The notes beneath the pieces are model-generated. The model did not search any database. It worked only from the letters and a program-made list of their open reading frames with translations, and was not told the origin of the DNA. Shown here piece after piece: positions 11,263 through 22,930 of a DNA stretch of 64,000 nt (position 1 is its first letter; every line of letters starts with the position of its first letter). This stretch comes from Prostheceraeus crozeri. Lineage: Eukaryota > Platyhelminthes > Polycladida > Euryleptidae. Position numbers and translations under genes: made by a program. The stretch is taken from assembly GCA_907163375.1 (NCBI GenBank), contig CAJQUW010009291.1, forward strand, positions 196,001 to 260,000. The letters run 5' to 3'.

Positions 11263-11808
11263 AGTATTTTTTCATGACACTTGTGTTGTGCTAAACTTTC
11301 TAGCGCTGTGGTGAACATTGTTTTCATATAACATTCTAAACTCTCAGTCTCACTGCAGTAGAAAACTGCTTTTAGTAAACCTGATGAAGCTAATCTAACA
11401 GTCATGAAGTTTGAATTTTCTAATAAGGGAACATTTGCCAACTGTCTCCAATAAAACTTTCTAGTGCTGTGAAAGTAAGTTACAAGACAATCTACACTGT
11501 GCAGTAAAACCTTTTCGATAAAACTTTCTAGTGCTGCTGTGAGTTCGGTCAGTCATACAACTTCAATGATCAAACTTTACTTTTACAAACGTGCGTCGCG
11601 GTAAAAACTATATGACTACAGTAACGCTTGCATTTCATGACATTTGTGTTTCGTAAAACTTCAATGATCAAACTTTATTTTCACAAACGTGTGTCGCGGT
11701 AGAATTATTTGACTACACTAGCGCTTACATTTTATGACATGTGTGTTTCATAAAACGTCATGATCAAATTTTTCTAACTATACATCAACCTGTATTGCAG
11801 TAAAACCT
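11263..11808. repeat. Non-coding stretch with a roughly 100-bp tandem repeat
   Basis: AACTTCAATGATCAAACTTTA plus the following about 75 bases, including GTCGCGGTA and GACTACA, occurs twice between about 11550 and 11755. A shorter AAACTTTCTAGTGCTGTG word is also repeated nearby. No gene is seen. Confidence 0.7.
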
Positions 11809-12235
11809 TTGTACAACATGATAAAGTTTCTGACTACACTGACAAGAGCTTGTTCACTAGCGAAGAGAGAAGTCTGTGATGTGTTGCGTGTGGCGCATGA
11901 ATGTCCTCCCATTTCATCCCTTCATCATTTAGCCTCCGTGATAGAGACAGTTCTTAAAAGAACTGATGGTTCATTCTCGCATGGTTGGCCAACTGTCGGG
12001 AGACAAGTGCAATCGAGATTTTATGAGGTAACCTGTGGCAGATAGCTAAATGTCGCCCTGGCGGTCAGAGTACAACGTTGAGACGAAAGGCAACCACTTG
12101 GAAACATGACGCAGAGAGGTTTCACAAGGATTACCATTGCCCACGTCCCGTGCAGTACTCATCGCTACGGACTTCACCTCTGTCTCGAAAGAACGCCCAC
12201 CCACAGGAAGTATGACACCGAAAATCTCCGTGACT
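11809..12235 (+). pseudogene. Conserved unknown gene, decayed copy
   Basis: The segment VLRVAHECPPIS matches MLRVARECPPIS in element B (about 22640, minus strand). A second frame from about 12030 contains IAKCRPG and KHDAERF, also present in B (22151-22564). The two frames need an intron or frameshift between them. In both elements the gene is near the PolB-side TIR and on the strand opposite PolB. No domain is recognised. Confidence 0.45.
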
Positions 12236-12659
12236 TGATCGCCAGACATGAAAACCGGTGGAGTTGGTAAGAGGAACCAAGTCGTTGCTTTGATCAGCTT
12301 GATAGTAAGCCGTAGAGAGGGATAGCAAGCCATGATTCACCAGCGTTTTGCAATGGAGATGTTTAGATGCCACCCATGTCAAGATAGCTAAGACTCAACC
12401 GATTGGCGTTCAAAGTGCTACGTTGAGAACTGTGTCAAATGCCCAACATGAGACATGAGTTGCCCCAGCGGTTTCGGTCTAAACTATGACACACTCCCTT
12501 GCCACACTTATCACTACGGCATCATCCGCCGTCCCGAAGGAACACCCTGTCAGTGGAATATTACAGCAAAACTCTCCGTGTCTTGCTCGCTTTCAGTGAA
12601 AAGCTGCTTGTAACATGAGAAGACTGGCTCGTACACACTTATTCATGCCTTCATCGACT

Positions 12660-14878
12660 TCAGCAGGGTCGAAAACCCCAGAAAACCTCCAAAACTAGTG
12701 AATTTCAATTTTTCAATTTTTTAGCACTATTTATGAAATTTTATAAGTAGTCTATCACTTAGGGCAGGTCAATAGCGACCGAACCTTTTTTGAATCAAGT
12801 CAAACGGACTTGTAGAAGCAAAGTTACAAGCCTTTAAAGTTTTGGAGTCTTTTATGGCCTGGAGACGAAGGCTATCTCCTGGCGAACCTCTAAGTCTGAC
12901 GCCTTAGCTGAGTTCAGCAATGAAATTTTCTAAGTCGGTTTCTTAGAGAAACCCGGTTTTTCAGATTTACAATGCTATCATCAGAGCTCCGGAGTTCACC
13001 TACCCCAACCCAGTCGGGAGGAGAACTGATCTCCACAAGCAGAGTTTCCACTTATATAGTTTGTGACGATCAGCTGATGACGTAATATCCATCATCCAAA
13101 AACTTTAAACCCGTCTATCTCCGGTTCTAGTGCTCCGATTGACTTCAAATTTTGACAGTCATGTTTTCTCGCTCTCCCCTTTCATTTAAGCCACCCTTCG
13201 ACCCTCTACGATGACCAGGAGCCGAGTTGAAAGTTCCAAAATCTTGGAAAATGCGCAAAACTTCGATTTTCAACATGCTCTCATTTGGAAACGAAACCTT
13301 CCACAGATCTGAAAAGATACAGTTCTAGAGAACAAAGTGCGGTCTTCCCCTAAAAGAAACCCGAGATCTTCATTCACTTCCAATCCTCCGCTATTCATCG
13401 CCAAAGGTGGCCACAATTTCGGGAAAAAATATCATGTGGAGACCCAACTTTTCAACTTTTTCTCTCCGATTGACTTGAAACTCAACCTCTAGATGCAGAA
13501 TGGCACGCTGATTCCAAATCTGGTCTCTGATTTCCCGTCCGAGGCTTCGTTCACCCGCTAGAGCGATTTTCAAAAAAATTCTAACTCTGTTGCTTTTTCT
13601 CCAGTGTCCAAAATTTTCAATGACGTCTCACATCTAAACGAAGGCAGATAGGAACAAGCCGTGTCTTTCACTGAATTTGTCTCATTCTTATCTTTCAAAT
13701 GAGCTATTGCACAACTTTCCACGATCTCTAACACCAAAGTTGGAAGATCGTTGCCGAGGGGGGTGGTCAGAACTTTTTCTCGCCGATTGAGCTGGAAAGA
13801 TGTTCCTAGACCCAACATTTGCCAAAACGTCCGAATTTGCACTCCGTTTTCCCATCCGAGCACTCCTTCATGTCGAAAAACGACTTTTCTCATCCCAACA
13901 CATCCAAAACCTGACTTTTCCAACTCTGACGTTTTCCTGCCATTTTCCTCCCTAAACCCAGGAAAATAGGGCCAAACTGAGCTTTCCACTGCATTTTTCT
14001 CACTCTTAGCTTTCAAATGAGCTATCACATGACTTTCTACGATCTCTAACACCAAAGTTGGAAGTTTGACAGGAGGGGGGGGTCAGAACTTTTTCTCTTC
14101 GATTGAGCTGGAAACATCCTTCCTAACCCAAAATTTCACGTAGATTCCGAATCTGCCCTCCGTTTTCCCATCCGAGGTCTCTTTCATGACGAAAAACGAC
14201 TTTTCTCATCCCAAAACCACCAACACCCACCCTTTTCCAACTCTGCCGCTCCACCCCTTGCCTCTCAGGAAAACTCCTTCCTTCCTTCCAGAGGGGGGAC
14301 CTGTTTCTTCATCTCGGACCCATTCCTCCCAGCACATCCTTGGCCATCCTCTTCTTCCTTCCAGAGGGGGGGGCTGAGTCAGCATGATGACTCATCGTTG
14401 CACATTTTGGACTTGAATTTGGGATGGGATTACTACAAAACGATTTCCAGGAACGCATCTCTTACGTGAATCGGGATGTTACTGCACTCTAATCTTATCA
14501 ATAGAATCACTTGACCAGTCATGTTGAAGTGAATTATGCAGGTACCACTGAATCAGGGAAGTCCTTTATCATGTTTAACAAAAGAATATGAAATGAGTGT
14601 AAGACGGTGTCAAGTGCAATCTATGAAGCAATTTTTAGCAACTTAAATGATAATTTGAATCTTTGGAATAAGAAAGACAATTATAGAAATATTGAAAATA
14701 TTTCTGATGTTCAAATGATCCTTCAACTGAATTACAATCTTTCATGCTTATCATGACTGATGAAGATAACTATGATTCAAGATATTTTACGCGTCTGAGA
14801 CCACCCAAATCGGGGTGACATATGTATATGGCACCCCCGATTTGGGGGGGGTTGCAGGCGGGTAAAATACATACTACT
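12660..14878. repeat. Right terminal inverted repeat of element A
   Basis: It is the reverse complement, with divergence, of 17972-20064. Shared landmarks include the inner edge (CAGCAGGGTCGAAAACCCC), a TATA-initiator promoter, repeated minisatellite-like units around CATCTAAACGAAG, and poly-G tracts. A hairpin of CCCAAATCGGGGTG with its complement lies at about 14804-14853, close to the end. The terminus at 14878 (TACTACT) is inferred from similarity to element B. About 380 bases near the end are not matched in B. Confidence 0.75.
13023..13058 (-). promoter_or_regulatory. Inward-facing promoter inside the TIR of element A
   Basis: Minus strand: TATATAAG (13051-13058) and, about 30 bases on, the initiator TCAGTT (13023-13028). 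The mirror-image promoter is at 19668-19702 in element B. Confidence 0.65.
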
Positions 14879-16792
14879 CATGTGATAAAGTGACAACGGG
14901 CCAATGACGAACAGTGATTAGTCAATTTAGTGATTTCCACTTATCTGCTTTTAAAATTTGCAATGTGGAATTTTTTTATTTTTGGCGGTGGAAAACGTAT
15001 GTCTCTGCCCACAACGGCTCTAGATTTCTGTCGCTGCGTTAGATAACCTTTTAGCAGGCATAATTGACTTCGATGTGAGAAGGGCGTTTCTCTTTAGTCG
15101 GAATGCGGAAGAGTTCAGCTAATAAACAGGAATGCCATTTCAAAATCTAAAATCCGCGGATTTAATCACCTTTGAATAAATTCAGATACTTTGAATAATT
15201 TGGATATTAAGATTAAGAAAGCTGGTGTAAACAAAATATGCCAGATCTGTGTAACCTAAAACAACACAATATGTACACATACTTGCAGATTACCTAAATG
15301 TCAGACAAATAATCCAGTAAATATCCTAAAGCTAAAAAGTGGATGTTACAAAAGAATAAACAGCATGTCCAGCAATAGGCACTAAAAAAAGTCTCGCCAG
15401 AATTGCCTTTACTGTCGATCTTACGGTAACGCTAAGTTGTTCGAGCATGTTTCTCCTCGTGACATGCAAATCGCTGTTGGTTTGTCAACTACTCTTGTTG
15501 CGACTCTGGTGAGGCCTTCATTCTTCATCACCCCAAACTCCGTAGACGGTTACCGCCAAAGTGTCTACTTTGGTACTTACAAATACTTACTTTGGTTACC
15601 GCCAGCGGAATACATCTACACACCTAATCCCATGAGTCTCCACCCCAAGACCTATGAGTCTCTCACATCCAGGGTTAAAACATATGCTTTTTGAAGTCCT
15701 TTGAAAAATCTGGTTATTATTTTTTAGGTTCTTTTTGTTGTATTGGTTTTCATTCCAGCAGTTTACAATTGAAAAGTGCATATGAGCCATCTACAAAGAA
15801 CATCTGCAGCGTAGGACATGGGGAGGGGTTGGAAAGTGCAGACATTTGCGGGCGTGCATGGAGGGGGGTCAGGGAAATTTTCGGACGCGTCCGCAAAGGC
15901 AGTCACCCGAATCCTTGTGTGGAAACTTTTCAGGTAGCAACGTTAGCTAACACTATGTAAGGAGCAGGGATTGCACCGTGTCAAGATCCGGTTGATCTGG
16001 TTGTAAATATCGTGGATCCGGTGTGAGATCCGTCCGGATCCAGCGAAGAGCGTTGAAGGTAAAAAGTTGATGGTCATAAATCCTGTGGAAAATCCTATTT
16101 AACAATTGAAGTTGTAAAAGTTATCGAACCTCAAAATAGTTTTTCTCGTTACTCATTTAATAGTTGGAAGTGTATGCGGACAGCTAAGAGTGCTAATATA
16201 AATCTGAATAGAAATGTTTTATCCAGGAACATCTGTAGCTCGATATTGAATGACCATTTATCAAGGTTACAGAATCAATTCACCAAATCGTTATGGCGTA
16301 ATGAATGCTCAAATTCTGCTCATCTCGCCGTAATTTCCGCTCTCTCATTGGCGGAGCCCGCTCGCCTTATCTTTCCGTCTCTCTCCTTTGCTACATCGAT
16401 CGATGTTTACCTTCACCGCGCAATGTCAGTCACCTTCCTAACGGATATCCTGCCATCTGTTAAAAAAGCAACACATCTTGATACGTAAGCTAACCTACTG
16501 CTGTCCCTGACTGTCGGCTCTAAACCGCCTCCATGGCCACACACTCGACCTGCTGCTGCTGCTGCTAATATCAGCTGATCACCATTCACCACTTCCCTCA
16601 GTTCGCGCTCACGCATCTCCGATCATTACTTTCTCTCAACCATGTTGCTCGCACGCTCACGCTGCTTCCCTCGCAGACTTTTTCCTCTCAGCGATGGACT
16701 CCTCAATGAGTCGGTCTTAGCGCTCTGTAAACTGAACCGATGCCTACGGGTGGGAACTGCAATACGTCCGATCGTCCATCCCGGCCCGGGTA
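14879..16792. other. Inter-element DNA, no gene recognised
   Basis: Short open frames show no recognisable domains. A CTG/TGC microsatellite lies at about 16550-16566. Presumed host or older repeat DNA. Confidence 0.4.
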
Positions 16793-17640
16793 ATGACTTT
16801 CGCCATCAGCAAAATTGCAGTGCAAAGAAAAGGTACACAACCAATACCTTCTATCAACATGAATGACTGTAGCTATCATTCTCCTATGTACTCTACTCCT
16901 GCACAAGTCCCCCATCCCAGGAAAGTTCCATTACGCATATTACAGTTAAACATTGAATGCTGGACAATGGCAAAGCGAGATGTGCTCCAGCAGCTTGCTA
17001 TCAAACACAAGGCAAACGTTTTGCAAATACAAGAGACTCATCAATATATTCAGGATCAGCTGAAGCTTCATGGGTTGGCAGCATTCCTAACGCACATCAC
17101 GGGATCGCCATGTTCGTTGCAAGCGACTCAAGGTTTGCACATATTGCTAACTCTGATGAAGATGATCCAACTGAATGGACTACAGCAAAAATCGGAGAAG
17201 TCAATGTAATTAAAATATGCCATCCTCCTCCGGCAGTTCTCAATACCTCTAGTCTTCCAACGGTCTCTGATCAGTGCATACTTGCTGGCGACTTCACCAG
17301 CAGACATCAAAGCTGGGGCTATCCAAATACTAACTTCAATGGTTAGAATCTTGCTAACTGGGCTAGCCTGAATAATCTCAGTGAGCTTTTTGATCCTAAA
17401 CAGCTTTTCGCTCCGGTCGATGGAATAGAGTACGAATCCGGATATAACATTCTGCTCCCAAATATATGGTACCACTCCTGTTCGAACTGTTCTCGGTCGC
17501 TTATTGTTCACGGTCACTTACAACGACACCTCCATTGATATCTCTGACTGAATCAGCGCCAATTCTAGGGTGGAACTTTCGGAAGGCTGACTGACTGGAA
17601 GCGTTTTACCGAACTACTTGAACTTCCAATTTCATGTAAA
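16793..17640 (+). pseudogene. Non-LTR retrotransposon endonuclease fragment
   Basis: The N-terminal part reads LRILQLNIECW and then VLQIQETH, the first motifs of an apurinic-type (exonuclease-endonuclease-phosphatase) endonuclease. A later frame contains ILAGDFTSRHQSWGY, the GDF-N-H motif region. The fragments are in different frames, so the copy is broken. No reverse transcriptase follows. The clade cannot be decided; the SxHxSWGY pattern is common in Jockey/I-like families. Confidence 0.7.
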
Positions 17641-17971
17641 AAAACTCTGAACGATGTTTATAAAGGCTTATCACTCGTCTTGTTAAGTCCACGGCCAAGC
17701 AGTGCATCTCTCGAGGTTATCGGAAAGAGTATTTTCCAACTTGGGATGACGAGCGAAATGACATATTCCAAAACTTCCAGGACTTCCAGGAAACAGTCGA
17801 ACCCACCGAAATGAATACAGCAGCAAGTAATCTTGAGAAACTCAACGGAAAGCGGCATGCTAAATAAATAGAATCTGTGGAAAGCATCGATTTCACGCAT
17901 TCGTCTCGTGTAGCGTAGAATAGGTACTATCAACAAGCTCACAGGCAGAAATTCTGTCAAAAAGAAATGCC

Positions 17972-20064
17972 AGTAGTAAGCAAACGGCGAACACCCGACC
18001 GGCGCCCCCCCTCTGGAACGACAGAGGTTGTGGTCTGTCGTGGTGTGCCGGCCAGGTTGGTTCACGTTCACAAAATGTTCGCTGACTCCCCCCCTCTGGA
18101 ACGGCAGAGTGTCGTGGTGGACTTGGGCGACCGCCAGGATTTGTCTTGAGGCTATAGTGTGTGATGTTTTTCGTGCAATCTGCTGAATGTTGGGTTGTAA
18201 AATGGGCTGTTTCGAGTGGAAGGAGTGCTCGGATGAGAAAACGGAGGCCAGATTCGGATTCAGCGTGAAATTCTGCATCGGTATGGTGAATTTGAACGCA
18301 ATCGGAGAGAAAAAATTTTCGCTCACGTCCCCCCCCTCTACACCAACCTTCCAACTTTGCTTCTAGTGGACGGATTTTGTCGTGCCATAGCTCGTTTGAA
18401 AGCTAAGAGTGAGACAAATTCAGTGAAACAAACGGCTTGTCCATATCTGTCTTCGTTTAGATGTGAGACGCCATTTAAGATTTTGGGACATTGGCGAAAA
18501 ACGACAGAGTTAGAATTTGGGACGTTTTGGGCTGTAGCTTCAAAGCGAAGCATCGGATTGGAAAACGGATTTCAGATTTGGAATCAGCGTGAAATTCTCT
18601 ATCTGTATGGTGAGTTTCAAGGCAATCGGAGAGAAAAAATTTTCAACATTTTTCGAAAAAACGACAGAGTTAGAATTTTGGACGTTTTGGTCTGTAGCGC
18701 CCAAACGAAGCATCGGATGGGAAAACGGAGGCCAGATTCGGATTCAGCGTGAAATTCTGCATCGGTATGGTGAATTTGAACGCAATCGGAGAGAAAAAAT
18801 TTTCGCTCACGTCCCCCCCCCTCGGGAGAGCTAGCTTCGATCTTGGCTTCCAGTGGACGGATTTTGTCGTGCAATAGCTCGTTTGAAAGCTAAGAGTGAG
18901 ACAAATTCACTGAAAGAAACGGCTTGTTCATATCTGTCTTCGTTTAGATGTGAGACGCCAGACAGAGTTAGAATTTTGGACGTTTTGGTCTGTAGCGCCC
19001 AAACGAAGCATCGGATGGGAAAACGGAGGCCAGATTCGGATTCAGCGTGAAATTCTGCATCGGTATGGTGAATTTGAACGCAATCGGAGAGAAAAAATTT
19101 TCGCTGACGTCCCCCCCCTCGGGAGAGCTCGCTTCGATCTTGGCTTCTAGTGGACGGATTTTGTCGTGCCATAGCTCGTTTGAAAGCTAAGAGTGAGACA
19201 AATTCAGTGAAACAAACGGCTTGTTCATATCTGTCTTCGTTTAGATGTGAGACGCCATTTAAGATTTTGGGAGATTGGCGAAAAACGACAGAGTTAGAAT
19301 TTGGGACGTTTTGGGCTGTAGCTTCAAAACGAAGCATCGGATTGGAAAACGGATTTCATATTTGGAATCAGCGTCAAATTCTCTATCTGTATGGTGAGTT
19401 TCAAGTCAATCGAAGAGTTTCAAGTCAATCGGAGAGAAAAATTTTCAACATTTTTCGAAAAAACGAGTTAGAATTTTTGCGATGGCTGCCTACTGTAGAG
19501 CCAAAATGAAGCATCGGATGGGAAAACGGAGGCCAGATTCGGATTCAGCGTCAAATTCTACATGGAAATGGTGTATTTCCAGCTCAATCGGAGCACTAGA
19601 ACCGGAGATAGACGGGTTTTGAGTGTTTGGATGACGGGTATTACGTCATCAGCTGATCGCCACACACTATATAAGCTGGGAACCGACAGAGACTTGTCAT
19701 TCAGACGAGAGCGATTGTCAGAGGTAGGTCGTCTCTCTGAGCTCCGATGATAGCTTCGGACATTCCAAATCCCGGGTTTCTGTAAGAAACCGACTTAGAA
19801 AATTTCATTGCCGATATCAGCTAAGGCGTCAGACTTAGAGGTTAGCCAGGAGATGGCCTTCGTCTCCAGGCCATAAAAGACTCCAAAACTTTAAAGGCTT
19901 GTAACTTTGCTTCTACAAGTCCGTTTGACTTGATTCAAAAAAGGTTCGGTCGCTATTGACCTGCCCTAAGTGATACACTACTTATAAAATTTCATTAGTA
20001 GTGCTAAAAATTGAAAAATTGAAATTCACTAGTTTTGGAGGTTTTCTGGGGTTTTCGACCCTGC
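17972..20064. repeat. Left terminal inverted repeat of element B, with internal tandem units
   Basis: The outer 615 bases pair with 39776-40390. The inner part contains diverged copies of a unit starting GGATTTTGTCGTG at about 18371, 18855 and 19153. The innermost 480 bases match only the TIR of element A, so the right TIR of B is shorter. Confidence 0.85.
19668..19702 (+). promoter_or_regulatory. Inward-facing promoter inside the left TIR of element B
   Basis: TATATAAG at 19668-19675 and TCATTC at 19697-19702, A-to-T spacing about 31. A GTAGGT splice-donor-like site follows about 20 bases later. It is conserved in element A. Confidence 0.65.
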
Positions 20065-20400
20065 TGAATTCAACTAAGACATTTATAAAGTTGTGGGAGG
20101 CGAGCTTCGGCTTGGAATTTGCAACCTTTGTAAACAATCCACTGATTTTCATGTCAAAATCGGGGTCCGGATACCAACACAGTGATATGACGCACGCTCT
20201 GTCCGCGGGAGTTTGTATTTGTGGGCCGAGGCCTTGGAGTTGGGATAAGATCCCCTCTGAGTAATGCCTGTAACGGATTCAAAGGTTCGACACTTTCCAC
20301 CAATCTCACAATTTAGCTGTATGATTATAAAAATGACTGCCAATGTCGCCTGTTAGTAATTCTATTTCATCCTTCCTTTACAGATACAGAAGTTACAAAA

Positions 20401-21593
20401 TGGGAGGAAATTCAAAGTTTCATTTTAAAAAGTGCCTATGTGGCGAAGTCAAGCGAGGTGGCGAGTTCAAGCGCCATTTAAATAAATTCCCCGACTCTCC
20501 CGAAGAGCATAAGGAGGTCGCTGTGCTGAGTGGATGCACATCGTGTATGAAATTCGTCAGGGGAAACCTGAACGAGTTTTTCTATAAGAGGCATTCAACA
20601 TGTCTCATTAAGAAGGTGAAAAATTATACCACCTCAGAGGTTGGGTTAGCCATCACCCCACTTTTTGAAAAACCTAATCAAGATGAGGAGACAGAGACGC
20701 ATGCCTCAGAGGTTGGGAAGGTCATCATCCCACCGGTTAAAAGACCTCAAGTTGACCTAGATACGGAGACAGAGCTGCAGATGGCAGTTCAAGCCATACA
20801 AGACTGCAAGAATGAGCAGCCAACGACATCTCACCTCAGCTCTTCTAGCTCTGAGTCGGAAATCTCCGAATCGGAAACGGAAGAGGCGGTCGTCCTTAAC
20901 AAACCCGAGGAGGCGATCATAGCTTCTAAACCCGATAAGACGATTGTGAAGAGTCGGGCAGTGCCAGCGCCAAAAATGCACTCCTCACCTAAAAAAGGGA
21001 GAGGTATCAAAGCCCAAGCGAAGCGGTGGGCTAAGGATAATGGTGTGGCGAGGGTTAGCCTACAGTATGCCATTAAGAAGCTGAAGGATGAAATGAGCCG
21101 TTATAAAAACGAATGCTCCGCATTAAGGGATGAGAATTTTGAACTCAAAAAGCAGGTGGCGGAAATTAGGAGTCTTAAGGCTCAAGTATTAAAGTTGGAA
21201 GGTTTCCAAAAGAGAGCTCTAGCGAGTGAGAATCGCGTAGAGGATCAGGCCACATGCATTAAGAATATGAAGGCGAAGGAGGCGACGCTCAAACTCCAAC
21301 ATGAGCAGGAGAAGATGGCTCTTCTTGAGGCGAAGAATAACGCTGTCAAGGAGAGAAGAACAACGCTCCACCTCCCCGTAGTCGGTAGCAAAATTATCGA
21401 CGATGTAATAATGGAGTCGGAGGATTTGGATAAAACGAGCGAGTGCTACGAAGGAGCAATGCCAGATATTCGCTGTCTCCACATAAGCACTAAACACAAT
21501 GGTGACATTCAGAAATTGCGCCTTCGTAAGCGAAAGTTGCCGGCCAAGTACCTGCCTCAACCACCACCATCGAAGGTTCAACGAACCGGTTGA
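20401..21593 (+). CDS. Unknown protein with an N-terminal Cys/His domain and a coiled coil
   Basis: About 397 residues from the ATG at 20401; an in-frame ATG at 20343 lies just upstream, and a splice-acceptor-like TTCCTTTACAG precedes 20401. The N-terminus carries CLCGE, a His, CTSC and a His...Cys arrangement that could bind zinc. An acidic Ser/Glu-rich middle follows, then a heptad-rich coiled coil (about residues 215-310) and a basic tail. This is the first gene after the TIR promoter. I do not recognise the family. Such a layout could suit a DNA-binding or scaffold role, which is speculation. Confidence 0.65.
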
Positions 21594-21604
21594 ATTGATT
21601 TATG

Positions 21605-21666
21605 GTAAGTTAATATCATCTCTATCACTTGAATATAATTTCATCTATTTTCTTTCTATTTTTCAG
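21605..21666 (+). other. Probable intron
   Basis: GTAAGT donor at 21605 and a TTTCTATTTTTCAG acceptor ending at 21666. It lies just after the stop of the preceding gene, so it is either a 3' UTR intron or joins exons in a frame not resolved here. Confidence 0.5.
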
Positions 21667-21876
21667 ATGCGACGAGAACGAACCAACGGCTCTCATAAGG
21701 GCCACCATGGGGCAAGACATGATAGAACCTCCACGCGGTTTGCCCTGGGCAGTCTTTAGACTGGCGAATACTATCATTAAGTTGAATCTGCTATCAGTCA
21801 ACTTGAACGTTATGCAGTCGATTGCTATCCCTGAAGCATTCTGATTCGCTGTTGAGCAATTCATTGTTGAAAACCC

Positions 21877-21910
21877 TATATAAGCCAGAAGATTGTAGCG
21901 CTTCTCATTC
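21877..21910 (+). promoter_or_regulatory. Core promoter of the 21925 gene
   Basis: TATATAAG at 21877-21884 and TCATTC initiator at 21905-21910, spacing 30. The ATG is 18 bases after the predicted start site. Confidence 0.75.
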
Positions 21911-21924
21911 AATTTCAAGTCACG

Positions 21925-22179
21925 ATGGAAGCAACGTCTCCTGCCAACAGCATTCCCGTCTTCATCGATGAAGACAACGCCATTCCTGAGTTCGTCATCC
22001 TCGACGAGTGGGATGAAGAGGATGATAAGGGGAAGATCGAGAAGATCGTTTGGACGGATGGGGTGTGGACTCCAAATACCACTCGCATCCGAAAGGTTCC
22101 AGATGCACCAGCACGAGCTAGGCGGTATAGGGTCTATGACAACCTAACCGTCATACCCATTGACTATTCCAGCCAATAG
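21925..22179 (+). CDS. Small acidic protein, unknown
   Basis: An 84-residue protein, strongly acidic in the first half (EDNAIPEF, DEWDEEDDKG), with a basic RIRKVPDAPARARRYR segment near the end. It has a textbook TATA-initiator promoter, the best argument that it is real. No family is recognised. It sits between two copies of a 135-bp direct repeat. Confidence 0.55.
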   Translation: MEATSPANSIPVFIDEDNAIPEFVILDEWDEEDDKGKIEKIVWTDGVWTPNTTRIRKVPDAPARARRYRVYDNLTVIPIDYSSQ

Positions 22180-22783
22180 TCAACTTAAATTCACACCCCG
22201 AGAATGAACCATCGGCTCTCTTAAGGGCCACCATGGGGCAAGACATGATAGAACCTCCACGCGGTTTGCCCTGGGCAGTCTTCGGACTGGCGAATACTGT
22301 CATTAAGTTGAATCTGCTATCAGTCAACTTGAACGTTGCAAATGAAGTTCGGTGTAATACTTCCTTTCGACGGGCGTTCCTGTAAAGGGCGGCGGTGAAA
22401 CCCGTAGCTATGTATACCGCAAGGGACATTCGGCAATGGTCAATCTTGTTAAACCTCTCTGCGTCATGTTTGCAAGTGATTGCCTCTGTCTCAACGTAGT
22501 ATGCATTCGCGCCAGGGCGACATTTAGCCAACTGTCGAAGGTTGCCTAAAACTTTCCATTGCATAGGTTATGAGAACCATGAGTTCTACCTGTCTCTATC
22601 AATGAGACGAATTGATGAATGGAATGAAATGGGAGGACACTCACGCGCCACACGCAACATAACACACTTCTCTCTTCCGTAGTCTAACAAGCTCTTTACA
22701 CATGGATCGCAGTCGATTGCTATCCCTGTATCAGAAGTGTAAGCTATCTTAATTTTATTTAACACTATTTCATCTACCATCAT
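22151..22783 (-). pseudogene. Conserved unknown gene, element B copy
   Basis: Two minus-strand frames (22783-22586 and 22564-22151) match the region at 11809-12235 of element A through LRVARECPPIS and AKCRPG...KHDAERF. A polarity opposite to PolB is kept in both elements. The frames are probably separate exons or split by a frameshift. The last third overlaps one copy of the 135-bp direct repeat, so its C-terminus may be replaced. Function unknown. Confidence 0.4.
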
Positions 22784-22930
22784 CGCCCATATGAAATGTT
22801 ATAAGATTTACAAGTTAAACTAAGTGTGCTACTATTTCCAAATGAAAAAGTATACATGGTTAAATCATCCACTGAAGCCCCATTCAAGTAAGTCAGTATG
22901 AAAGCAAAGATAATATGAAATAAAAATTTA

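Larger units (their letters stand above)
10340..12600. repeat. Three diverged copies of an exon-like unit
   Basis: Segments at about 10340-10520, 12050-12240 and 12380-12600 share words such as CGTTGAG, CCCAACATGAG, GGTTTCGGTCTAA and CCGTCCCGAAGGAAC in the same order (the first two words are best kept in copies one and three). A related segment is at 22340-22560 in element B on the minus strand. They look like duplicated exons of one decayed gene family. Confidence 0.5.
1..14878. mobile_element. Element A: decayed Polinton/Maverick, left end outside window
   Basis: The assignment rests on a broken PolB on the minus strand, small genes shared with element B, and a long inverted-repeat arm at 12660-14878 that is the mirror image of the left TIR of element B. 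The proposed right terminus ends in TACTACT at 14878, and element B ends in the same heptamer at 40390. No capsid, protease, ATPase or integrase genes are seen here; they may lie left of the window. Gene order differs from element B, so A is a related but rearranged family member. The boundary is inferred from the shared terminal motif only. Confidence 0.75.
21676..22338. repeat. 135-bp direct repeat flanking a small gene
   Basis: A segment at about 21676-21813 (with GGGCCACCATGGGGCAAGAC) recurs at about 22203-22338 with a few mismatches, bracketing the gene at 21925. A further short piece (GCAGTCGATTGCTATCCCTG) is at 21818 and 22703. Confidence 0.85.

Noticed and set aside
14529-14590. Walker A-like GTTESGKS in a short plus-strand frame near the end of element A
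   Set aside because: The frame closes within a few codons, shows no Walker B, and does not resemble the ATPases of B or C.
17893-19509. Many overlapping 60-220 codon frames on both strands
   Set aside because: They are products of the TIR repeat units of element B; the same words occur in the TIR of A and at 39751-40559.
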